A stretch of 64,000 nt of DNA from Seriola aureovittata (taxonomy: Eukaryota > Chordata > Actinopteri > Carangiformes > Carangidae), in assembly GCF_021018895.1 (NCBI RefSeq), contig NC_079384.1:21502140-21566139 (forward strand), in the 5' to 3' direction. Made by a program: the position numbers and the translations under genes. Below the pieces are notes generated by a model. The model saw nothing but the letters and a program-made list of their open reading frames with translations, searched no databases and was not told the DNA's origin. This document shows, piece by piece, positions 13,601-26,159 of the stretch (position 1 is the first letter of the stretch; every line of letters starts with the position of its first letter).

Positions 13601-16600
13601 GTCGCCACTCTAGCTTCACTAGATGGAGCTGTTACTCCAGGTGAAATGAATGGGGATGTCAGTAGTGTAGTAGGTCATGGGCTCATAGAATTTGTCAGTT
13701 GTCTCATATGAGAAGTTTATTATAATTAGAGGTTAATGTATGTCTTTTTGTCTTTTGTATCCTTGCTGTTAAATCAGCTCTATGACTTTAAATTGACCTC
13801 ATGTATGTCTTAAAGCCCAAATCTGATCGTAAAGGCCTGTTGGTGAATATACTATCCAAGAGTCACTGTTTGCTCAAGGACACGTGCAGTAGCTGCCAGT
13901 GGATACACTTTCAGGCTGCAGCCATTCTGTTTTCAACACACTGTTATTTCATTTTAGTCTCTGAGTTATAACTGTACTTGTTTGAACCTTTATTGAGAAC
14001 AAATGTAAACTCAGAGCACAGAACATATACATGTGTAAGAACAAAAAAAGGAAACATGGTGTTAGAATGAAATCATAACATAATACAAATAAACCTCAGG
14101 TGTAGGAATAATGCAGAGAGCTGTTTGCATTCAGTAGAAATAAATTATTATGTAGCAGGAGACAGGACAAAAGGCAAAACTGGTACATCAGGTAAAGATG
14201 TATATTCAAGTAATTTTATTTAGCCTAATAGTTTTTTTTTAATAGTTCAGGTTTTTGCTGCTTTTTTATTTTAGTTGAAACAGTAGTTGAATATAATTAT
14301 CCAGAAAATCAAATTGTGGCGTCAGAGTCAGGCTTTAAAAGCTTACCAAAACACAGTGAATTCCTTCTCAGAGCAATTAGATGCAGCAAAGGATTTAGTC
14401 CTTAAATTTTACTATAATCACTAGAAATGATGGTGAGAGCAAGTGGAAAGTTGACAGTTTTACGCTTGTTTATACCTGAGGTGGATGTGCTATAGTCATT
14501 ATTCTGGGGCAGTGTAACTTCTACAGAAGACATCAGAAATACTCCACTCATATACCATGATTATGTAAAGTAGGGTGGACAAAGGTGGCATGTAAACATT
14601 TCACAGCAGACCCGTGAAATAAGAATATGATGAACCTGAAAATGACCATAATATCGCTTTAAATGACTGTTCACAGCATATCTCTTCTCTTGGATCCAAG
14701 ACAAAGAAAACATATAATAGATTTCAATTGACTATATCAGTGGTTGACATACAGCTGCCCGGGGGCCAAACTGACCCCCCAACAACAACAACAACAACAG
14801 TACTTGACCATGTTAGTTCAACATCCTCCCTGCATGTTATTCTGTGATAATGTTGCAGTGATTAAATCTTTACCACTGTCTTTTGTGAAGAATAGTCACA
14901 TTTTTGAGCCCTTGCTTCAGGGATGTGTGATAAAGTGTGGCAAGTTAGTTCTTCTGCTAGTTTGTTACAGTGGCCAGTGGGTGACTACAACAAAAGCTTG
15001 ATCATACCATTACAAGAGAGACATCTGTACAGTTAAAAACAGTTAAACACCTCAAACTGTTTTTACTCTTTGTAATCTAATTGCTTCAACAATGAAGATT
15101 TCAAGACGTGAATTAGTTTTTTGGCAGCTTTTAATATTTGTAAAGGGCCAAAGCTTAGACAGGGTGTTTTTATGAACCAACTTCAACTTTCTATTGTAAA
15201 TACTATAGATACACACACACCATAACACACAATCAGGATCACACACAGCAGTAACCCATGCATAGATGTGTCAGCTTTTCAAGGCTGTATAATTCAGCTG
15301 TGGTGAGGAACCTCCGTCAAGCTGCAGTTGATCATGGAAAGTGACATATGAGCAAATCCTGTTCATTCTGACAGTTGTTCTGACAGTTTTTTTTTTTCTG
15401 TTTTGTCACGCTCCCCCTCCTGCCTTATCTCCCTCTTCTTCTGTTCCTTCCACTCCCCTGTTTCCTCACCTGGTTTGTGTCTTTTAGGTCTATTTACGAT
15501 GACCAGCCCAACGCCCACAAGCGCTTCATGGAAAAGCTGGATGCCAGGATAAGGAACCATGACCGTGAGATAGAGAAGATGTGCAATTTCCACCACCAAG
15601 GCTTTGTGGATGCCATCACAGAACTCCTCAAAGTCCGCACTGATGCAGAGAAACTGATGGTAAGAGAGATTACTGTAAACAGGATACTGGCCAGTAGAGA
15701 GATGACAATAGAACAGTTTGGTCTGTAACACACAGTGGCTGTTAAATCTAAAATATAATATAATATAAAATAATTAAAAATATAAAAATATAAAATATAG
15801 GAAAACTAAAATATAGCGGCGTATCTATCACAGTATACAAGGTATGATTTTCTATCACCATTGGTGGTGGTGGTATGTGTTATATTGTAGATTGTGACAT
15901 AATTTCTTAAATATTGAGAGGATAGCTACTAAAATACAGTTTGACTGTGTGGCAAAATGTCCGATATTAATTCATATATTAAACAATATATCATCATATT
16001 GCCCATATTTAATGTCAAATGTAGCAATGAAATCTAATTATCATATAAAATGTTTGATTATTATTATTTTTATATTATTTTCAATGAAACAATATTGTGT
16101 TGACAACACAACAGAGGTGAAAATGATGATGTAAATGCTGTAAGTGACTGAAAGTAAAATGTGGAGGTCAGAATGATGATAATCAGACTTTTAACATGAT
16201 GATAACACCACTGAAGTGCCAGGTGCATGTATAGTATGTGTCGAACTTTCATTCACTTTGTGAAAGCTAGTAATGGCAGGCTACATACAACTGAAATTAC
16301 ATCCAGGTAACTTAAAATGATCATTTGCCTTGTTCATTGCTGAATGTGAGACCGGGAACACACACACACGCTGTACACACCGTACAGCGTGTGTGTGTGG
16401 CGGCTGCGGGACGTCTTGGTTTGCATTTCGGTGCCCATGCTAACGGGTCGGAGCAGACACTGTCCCTGTGTGACACATGCGTGAGACGCCTCATTGCGTG
16501 GGTGATCACATGACATGTGAAGCTTCCAGCAAAAACAGACAGAGAAAAGACCTGTTGATGTCATATTGACATCATACCAGCAACATAACATAAACCTGAC

Positions 16601-19600
16601 ACCTTTTACTATAGTTTCAATGTCTAGTCTGAATCTGAATATGACACAGACATGAAAAAATTTAAATATTATGTTTTTTAACCATTTTAGCAGCTGCATG
16701 TGGAGACAGCAGCATTTTAGTGTCCCTTTCTATTAAAAATAAATCAGAAATTAATTTATAATGAAAAGAAATCCAACATTCCAGTAACGTGTAAACTCTC
16801 AATATAGATAGATAGAGCTGCAGTAGTAGTCCTTGCTCTTGGTGCATATACTTACCTTTGCAAGTACCAGTTATTGATTAACAAAAATTTGTTTATTAAA
16901 ATCTTACACCTACAATCTGGTGGGTGAGATAAAACATAAGAAGCATTTCTGTTGGCTAATCTGCTTTGAAGTCACAGTGTGACAAGCTAATGCATCTCTG
17001 TGGTCTTTGAGTTTGCAGGAATTAGTGTCTGCGAGTTACAGTATCTAATGAGAGGAGACACTGTGCCATAATGGAGAGGTCATAGGTTCTATTCCCTGGT
17101 ATCTGACCAGTGCAGCCTTTAGCTGTTCTAGATTAACAGTCTTGGTTAAGTTTCTAGCATTGTTTCTTCACTCCCGCTCTGGTACCATACCCTTGCTGCA
17201 AGAAAGAAGAAGCAGTGATTATGTAGTCAGTCCCTTTTGTTTGAAAGCTTCACTGTTGAAAGGATTGTCATCAAAAAGCCGACTGGTCAATTGGGTCATG
17301 GTTCTCAGCCGTGTGACAAGAGCCGAGAGTTCAAAAATCCTCTTCCAGAATCGAGAAGTTTGTCACTGAATCTGTGAGAAAGAGCCTGTCACAAGCCATT
17401 AAACCCCATGAAAGGCCCAGTGCACCAGCGATGGGTTCAGGTCCCCACTGCCTGGTTAATCTGAATTTTCCTGCCTTTGTCCTTGCCCCTTCATGGACAA
17501 TGAGCTGATTACAAGGCTGAGCAGCTGCAGCGAGGGAGGTAGAGAGGGAAAAGAGAGGGCAAGGGGGGGGGGGGGGGGGGGGCAGACAGAGCGAGGACAG
17601 ACAGATAGACACGTGACAGCATGTATGGCTGAACCAACACCGAGGTATTCATACAAAAAGTCTTCAAATCTGAAAAAAATACCATCACTCGCCCAGAGAA
17701 AGTCATGGAGTAAAACCAAAATTTAAATTGAGTCTTATTCAACATTAACAGACCAATTAATATACCAATGATGCGTGAACATTTTCATTCTTCCAACTTG
17801 ATCTTTAATTTGTGCAGCAATTTCAATATATACTGTATATCAATATATTTACATATCAACTTGCAAGATGCTTCAATATTAAAGCCAACTGGTTCCTACT
17901 GAAAAAAACATAAATCTTAAAAAATCCTCACATATATATATATATAGTTTCATATTTAAAAAAAAGACTTCTTCTACTTCCTAATCTCCTAAAACAGCTG
18001 CTCATTGTAGTTAATAACAAAGGTTACTCAAACAAGAGGAAATAGGGCATTTGTTGTGGACAACTCTAAGTGGCAGATTGGTCCCCGTTTGAGTATTTTT
18101 AGCAACAGACGTGTGTGTGTGGAATAAACATGTCACCCAGTGCAACAGTGTGGCCCCACTGATGTGTTTTCAATTAACAATTAACAATGGAGCTCTGTGG
18201 CTCAGAGGAACAAGACACATGGAATTTTTTGTTAATTGGAAAAAATATCAATATCACCAGACTTGTACTTGAAGGTCTAGATACGGTGAGTGGTGTGGAA
18301 TTGTAAAATAAAACAAATGTAGGAGCCATGAACTGAGAAAAAAATGAAATAAAAAGGAAAGAATGTGAAGCATGTGCAGTTAAACTGATGTTTGTGTTTG
18401 CTTTCACAGGGTCAAGTGACAGACACTAATCGAAGACTACAAGAAGCCGGGAGGGAGGTAAAGCCACATATTCCTGTATGCATGAATGTGCTTTTTATTG
18501 TGCTGTCATGACGCATGTGGGCTCGTTAACCCCGAAGACAGTTCTGCATTAGACATGACCGTTCTTTAACCCAGCAGTTAAGAGCGGCGGCCTCTTTCTC
18601 ATTGTCTCCCTCCACTGTGCGTTCCTGCCCTCAGGTGACAGCTCAGACAGAGGAGGTGATTTGCTGTCGGATCCAGCAGAGGAACATGGCCACTACTGTT
18701 GAGAAGCTCCAGCTCTGTATACCAGGTACCACTGCTGCTTGCATATCAGTGTGATGGTCACTTTAATTGTAGTACTAATGTGGTATTAGTGTCAGTCACC
18801 CGACTGACCCCAGGGTGCCACTGGTCCTTGTACAAATACTTGTTCCTTGAATATGACCAGTTCAGCAAAGAGGAAGTTGTGGGCATGTTGAATGAGTAGT
18901 GTTCCTTCTAACAAGACAAACAGACCCACAACTATTTAGATTGTGGCCATGACAAGAGCTTATGTAATTCTTTAAACATTAGGGCTGTTTTACAGCTTGT
19001 CACCTGTAACCTAAGGGGTAATAATTTATAAAAAGGGAAGGAAATTCTGCCCCTCCTCAACCAAATGATATCCATGACTGTGGAAGCTGACTACAGACAT
19101 TTTGATGATTATCATGTTTTTTGGGCCAAAGATTCCTAGATTCACAGTGGTTTGTATCTGTGCACCATCCAAACGTGTGCATCACAAGTGGAACACAGGC
19201 TGGCAACTAAAATAACCAAATGTGTGATTTGAAGCTGTGTCCACAAGTTGTCATGAATTTGTTAGTTAAGTTAAAAAGTTTCTGTTACGAATGTGTTTGA
19301 GTAAACTGCTTGAACCAACACAGCCGTCAACTGACGTGTCTTCTTTGTCTTCTTTCGCAGTGCTAGAAATGTACAGCAAACTTAAGGAGCAGCTGGAATC
19401 CAAAAGGTATCCATCTCTCATCATCGTGTCATGATTATACCATAACATAAAATGTACAACTGCAATATTAAACACAGCTGATTGGAACTTTGAAATCCTG
19501 AAGGTTTCCACATTCTTAAAGACTAACTAATGATGCTGCTCCCCTGCCAGCTGGTGGTGACAGTGATATCTCACCGTGTGCAGCAGTAATGTACTGTAAT

Positions 19601-22600
19601 AGCACCACACTACATCACAGCTGGGTGGTGGTTTCACCTACATCACACCACACCTGACCGCAGTCAGCTGTGATGTAGGTGGTGTGGATAAAGCAGATTG
19701 GCAACACAAGCCAGGGGTGTGGCCAGAGGTCGAACAGACTAGACCTCCCAGCCAATAGAAGCTACTGCAGCTTTTTTTCCTCCCGAAATCTAGTGGAGAT
19801 TTACTTTAATTTAACAGAGGCTGAAAGTCTTGTTTTTGCTGACCTCCACCGCTTCAAGAATAGACCCCTTCACTTCTTTCATATTTTGTTATGTGGCAGT
19901 AAAGCAACCTGCAAGTGACACACATTAGTGGGAACTTTTGCAACAGAGTTGAGACCAACTTTCTGAATAATGTTTTAGTTCCATTATAGAAAGAACGTCA
20001 CTGTGTTCGGCTGCTGCTTGAGTCAGAAATTTCGATTAAATATAGTTCAATAAGAAGATACAGTGATTTGTTGATTTTGAATCTTCAGCTATCTATTTGT
20101 TTATTGCTTTAATGTCAGAAACATTGTAAATAACAGCTGGAAAAACGGAGGTGTTCTAAAGCTTATGACTAGTAGTGTATGCATCAGTTTCTGTCACTCA
20201 CAACATTTTATATCCCTATATATTTATCAATATCTCTCATTTTTAAGTATGAGGATTTTAACTAGCATTAGTTATTGTCACCTTTTTACTTAAAGCTTTA
20301 GAAATATATTCAGAAAATACAAAAACATAATCAAAGAAGTTTTAAGTTAAAGCCTCATGCTCAGTTTTATGGTCAGGTCAAACACGAAACTTTCAACCAT
20401 AGAGGGCAGTGAAAGATCTTCTATAACCTGTTGTTAAGTTACTTTTACTGAAACGATTGGCCAACTTTCCAACACAGAGCTTTTAGCTAGAAAGCAAAGC
20501 TCTGTTATCTAACATCCTAACTAGACTGCAAAATCATCCAGTCTTCATGATGCAGGTTTTCCTCCTGACTTTTCAACTCATCAACTGCTCTGAAGGTTTG
20601 ATTGAACTTCATTTTTACCCCATGAACTTCATGTTTGGCCACATTTACATGCCTATCTTTATAAAGAGGGGAGGAGAGTTCACTTTAGACAGGAAAATAA
20701 TGACCCTTTCTTGTTCATTAGTGTGTACCAAAGGAAGAGGCCATTCACTGGCAGGACAATTGACCCTCAGTGTGCCCTTGTTCAGAACAAGGCCCCCTCA
20801 CTTCAGCTCTGTCACGGCCCACAGCCAGTCCAAGACAATTAGACCATGCTGGCCACCTTGTTGGATATGTGTGTGTTGTGGTTACTTTAAGCAATAATGA
20901 CATGGCCTATACTCTGTTACTGTATTGGAATGAGTTTGTATTGCCCAAATGCACATTATTGTCTGTACTGTATGCGCTGATGCCCAGGTCACATTCTGTT
21001 CAATTTCCTGCCACTTGCAGCCTTTGTGTCCTCCATCCTGGTGACCTGCACTCTGACAAACCTTTTCACTGTACAGTTTATGAGTCTGTCTTCTGTTCAT
21101 GTGTATACAACACATTTTACACTCACTGACCGACCAATTAGATCCCTTCACAGCCTGCCTATCAGCCTAATGATGGGAGCCCAGCACACTGACCCAAGGC
21201 TGAACCCTTGTGATGTGTGCATACTATATCAGACCACAACATCTTTATTACACAGGTTTCAGAATAGGCACAGACAATAAAATATCACACTGCGGCAGCT
21301 AATGAACTAGATATACATATAGCTCTTTAATTCTGCTGTTCCTTAAAAGAGTTAAGAGGGTCTCCAAAGGGAGACTCAGAGGTTTTTGGTGTTTGTTTTT
21401 TTTGGAGCTACCATGAGTTTGTTTTAGATTATGGTATTATCAGCTAATTTGGAAACGTGACAGGTAAGTTTAAGGCACAAAGTTCATTAGTCAAGCTCAT
21501 TAGTCTGGTTTAGATGTCAGGGAAGATATTTTTTATTATTGAGCGGTCTACTATTCGTCATGCGAGCAGGATCCTATTGGACCCTTCTCGTTTGTTGAAC
21601 TGAGTATGTGCTAATTAATTAAGAAGGAGATGCAGAGTCATACATATTTATAGGCAGGTCCTGCAGGATGTACAGGAGCGTAGAGAGGCAGCTTTTCTCT
21701 GATCTTGTGTTTGTTTGTGAGCATGTAAAGAGAGATGTGTTTGTTTGGTGCTAATTTATTTACTAAGGTGTGTATACTTTGCGATGTGTCCCTAGAAATC
21801 TTGTAGTTTTTGACAGAGTTAATGATTTTGTGATTGATTTGTTTGTTTTTTTAGCCTAGTGTTTGTTTGTGTACTCTTATTCTAGATCTTAATGTTATGG
21901 TTTTTATGCAGCAGTTCCCTTAATCTGAGATCATTTTCTCCTATGGGAGACAGTAAAATTAACTTTGACCTTGAGGGGGTCTAAAGGAGACGACACTATC
22001 CCACCATATTTTAATACACTGGTCACAATTGTAATACATTAGTCTTAGATCCATCTGGTTCTTATTCTCTGGAGACGCAGGCACTTTAAGTTTTCTCAGA
22101 ACACTGTCATGGACTTTTACTTCAACACTTGTTTTGCCACCATTTCTATGCTTTCCTTTTTATTAACAATCAGGCAGCCTACTGTTCACTGAACCAAATT
22201 CAAAAGTAAACTTTATTGTCACTATCTCTCAAGTCTGCAGTTACGTGAAAGGACCATAGCTGATCCTCCTAACTGAATCTCTACCATTTGTTTCTGCAGA
22301 TACTATGCTGCGTTGAAAACCATGGAACAGCTGGAGAAGGTCTACATCCCCAGGTACGATCATAACATCAGGGTTTATGTAACCACATTTAAATTTGACA
22401 AGGAAAACAAGACGGGAAGAAGCAGTGTGATACCCACCATGGGTTAAATCATTCATTTTTGGATTTGGTTAATTTCCCTACTGTAGTATTTCTTTTTCAT
22501 ACAACATTAGATTATGTTAGTTTGAATTTGATAGTAGGCTTTAATCATACCTGGCATTAACATGCGTCTCTGATGATCTGAAGTGGACAGCTCTAAGTAC

Positions 22601-24010
22601 AAGTGTGAATGCACCCAAGATGCATTGAGATCTGACTGCTCAGACCACATTCAGAGGTGGTCTTGGCCACATAGTAGTGTGTGTGTGAAGGTGTCCTGGA
22701 TCACATTGAAGGACCGCCTGCTCAACTGATGTCCTCTGTGTAAGTGAAAGTACGACCTTATTCACACTCCACTTGATTCCCAAATCGTGTAAGCTAGCTT
22801 TGGCCACACTGTCTGGAGATTTTGAAAAAGCCGTAGAGACATCTTATGGGTCCGTCAAACTTCTTCTTCTTTTAATTCCCAGCAGACTAGGCATGGGAAG
22901 TTCACTGCATCACTCGAGACGCGTGTAGAGATGCATTCTAATGCCCGATGTGAACTGAGGTACTTAGAGCTGTCCACTTGTGATCGGACCACCCAAGACG
23001 CATGTTAGTGCCAGGTGTGAACAGGTGCATACTTTTTAAAAGTTGACAGAAGTGTATTGGCTCTACAGGGTCAGTCAGTACAGGTTCTGTCAGATCATGG
23101 CTGAAAACCTACCCAGACTGAGAGAGGAGATCAAGGAGATCTCGATGTCAGACCTCAAGGACTTCCTGGAGAGCATCAGAAAACACTCTGACAAGGTTGG
23201 AGAGACTGCCATGAGACAGGTATGAGAGTCTGTGTTTTTTAAAAATAAAAAACCCTCAATAGCTGTGAGGAGGTATTTAACATCTCACCAGTCAGTGTGG
23301 ATGTCCCCCCAGGCACAGCAGCACAGGACCTTTAACAGCGCCGTGATGAAGCAGGCCAGCATGGGCCACTATGCCAAGCCTGTGTACTCCCTCAACGGAC
23401 GAACTCACACCCACAACGGCCTGATGATGGACGAAGACACAGGAGATGAGGAGGAAGCAGATGAAGAGGTAAAGAAACATTGTGTGTATTTTAGTGTGAC
23501 AATATGATAACACTAAAATGTGTGTGCATCTTCTCCAGAACTGTGTTTTAAAGACTGTCACAGACTGTTTAGTTCTGTCATGTGTAATGCTGCTTGATGT
23601 TTATAGAACATGCAGGTAGAGCTGTGTTTTTCTGCTATACACTGTAAATATCATGGCATGCTCAGTATTGAGTCCATAAATGTGTATTTGAGTTGTAATC
23701 AAAAGGGGAGTCTTTTCTTATCAAGAACTTCCTTTCAGGTATAAATTCAGCACCTCCAGAAGATAATTGTCATAGCACTACACTGTATTTATTTTCTATG
23801 ATTAAGGTCATTTTAATAGTTTTCTACTTAATTGCATTAGTTGATGAATGCCTGTAGGAACAGCACTGTTGCATGAATGCAGAAGTCTTTGACGGTATAA
23901 TCACATTTCCTCATATGTGTTTGACAGATTCTTACAGCTCAGGACCTGGTGGACTTTTCGCCTGTTTACAGATGTTTACACATTTACACTGTGCTGGTAG
24001 GTGTCTCTGC

Positions 24011-24057
<47 letters not shown>

Positions 24058-25492
24058 CACTGAAGTTAGAAAAGTGGTATAGCTGCATTATAATTCCAGA
24101 ATTAAACATGATTAACAAAATACCTCATCACTGACTGTGGGGGGGGGCTGTGGCTCAGGAGGTAAAACGTGTCATCCACTAAGCGGTCAGTGGTTCAATT
24201 CCCCGTCTGCATTTCGAAGTGTTCTTGGGCCCAAATTGAATGGGTGAATGTGGCTTCCATTGTAGTGGTCAACAGTGCTATATAAGTCCACTTAACCTAG
24301 AGCCAGCAAGCTCTATACCGAAGGTTCAGTGATATGTTAGAAAGCAGAATGAACTCTAAGTTCATCACAGCAGAACAATTACAGTGTGTTGATGTGAGGC
24401 TGTACATACTGAATACTATATTTCTCTGTTCCGTTGAATCTCTGCTGATACAGTATACTGTATAGCTCAGAGAATATTACATATATTGCTACTATTGACT
24501 AGCCCAGTGGAGGGTGCTGTAGGCACCTGTCATCATTTGGAAAAGCTTTATTTTTTAAAAATTAGAAGAAAAAAAAGATTTAACCTCCACGGAGAAAGTT
24601 TTTGAAAAGTGACATTATTGTATTTTCAAATGTAGATGATTGTTTCTCCACTGTGGCATTTACACTTCTCAAAAGTCTATATTTAAAAAATGAAGACACT
24701 CTGGTTTGTAAAAGCAAAATTAATCTTGAGCCAACAACTTCCCCTCAGTAACTTTATGGTTCATTGTGTTTGTTGTGTTTCTCTGTGTCTGCAGGGTGAC
24801 CGAGAAACATTTGAGAACTATTACAGGAAACAGAGGAAAAAACAAGCCAGACTCGTGCTGCAGCCACAGGCCAACATGGTGAGGAACACACGTCATGAAA
24901 CACACGTCATGAAACACACGTCATGAAACACACACGTCATGAAACACACACGTCATGAAACACACACGTCATGAAACAAACGTCATGAAACAAACACGTC
25001 ATGGAACAAACGTCATGAAACAAACACGTCATGACACACACACGTCATGACACACACACGTCATGAAACACACGTCATGAAACACACACGTCATGAAACA
25101 CGTCATGGAACACACACGTCATGAAACAAACATATAATGAAACACACGCGTCATGAAACACACGCGTCATGAAACACACGCGTCATGAAACACACGCGTC
25201 ATGAAACACGTCATGAAACACACGTCATGAAACACACACATCATGAAACACGTCATGAAACACACGTCATGAAACACACACATCATGAAACACGTCATGA
25301 AACACACGCGTCATGAAACACGCGTCATGAAACACACGCGTCATGAAACACGTCATGAAACACACGTCATGAAACACACACATCATGAAACACACATATC
25401 ATGAAACACACACATCATGAAACACACATATCATGGACTGTTGGATGAATTAACAATGGCCATTGTTAAAAATTATTTATGGTCAATTCTGG

Positions 25493-25585
<93 letters not shown>

Positions 25586-25765
25586 CCAGCATGAGACAGT
25601 GGAAGGGTACAGAAGATACTTCAATCAGATTGTAGGGTAAGATGTTCCTCATTTTCACTTCATTGTAACAGAATTTTACCTTGAACATGACATTCTGCTG
25701 ACAGTCAGTGGGTTATGTTTGCTTCACTGTAGATATATTGTCAATGAAAGTATCGAGATGTGTGT

Positions 25766-25821
<56 letters not shown>

Positions 25822-26119
25822 GTGTGTGTGTGTGTGTGTGTGTCATCAGGTTCTTTGTTGTGGAGGATCATATCCTTCATGCCACACGGGGGCTAGTGAC
25901 CAGAGCCTTCACTGATGAACTGTGGAACATGGCCCTGTCCAAGATCATCGCCGTGCTCCGCACACACTCTGTAGGCTCTCACACAAACACATACATGAAC
26001 ACACGCACACACAGCCAACAGGGTGTTGACTTTGAATGAGAAGGAGACTGTTGCGAGTTAATAGAGATAATAGAGCCTGCTGCGGATCTATTTATCCTGC
26101 AAGAGCCTTCATTCACTGG

Positions 26120-26159
<40 letters not shown>

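Larger units (their letters stand above)
7624..15487 (+). other. exoc6: exoc6 intron 1
   Basis: 7.9 kb between GTGAGA and CTTTTAG. It holds a 30-bp-stem hairpin (9436-9503) and a teleost interspersed repeat (12648-12900); I saw no other coding or RNA feature. Confidence 0.9.
15660..18409 (+). other. exoc6: exoc6 intron 2
   Basis: 2.75 kb. Contains a perfect 18-bp inverted repeat (16359-16399), a 20-nt G tract (17563-17582) and a B-box-like word (GGTTCTATTCC near 17083) that may be a SINE scrap. No exon seen. Confidence 0.85.

Noticed and set aside
17060..17100. B-box-like GGTTCTATTCC, possible tRNA or SINE
   Set aside because: No convincing A box or tRNA fold around it.
24884..25437. Regular repeats resembling a CRISPR array
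   Set aside because: Units of 12-16 bp are contiguous with no unique spacers, inside a vertebrate intron; it is a minisatellite.
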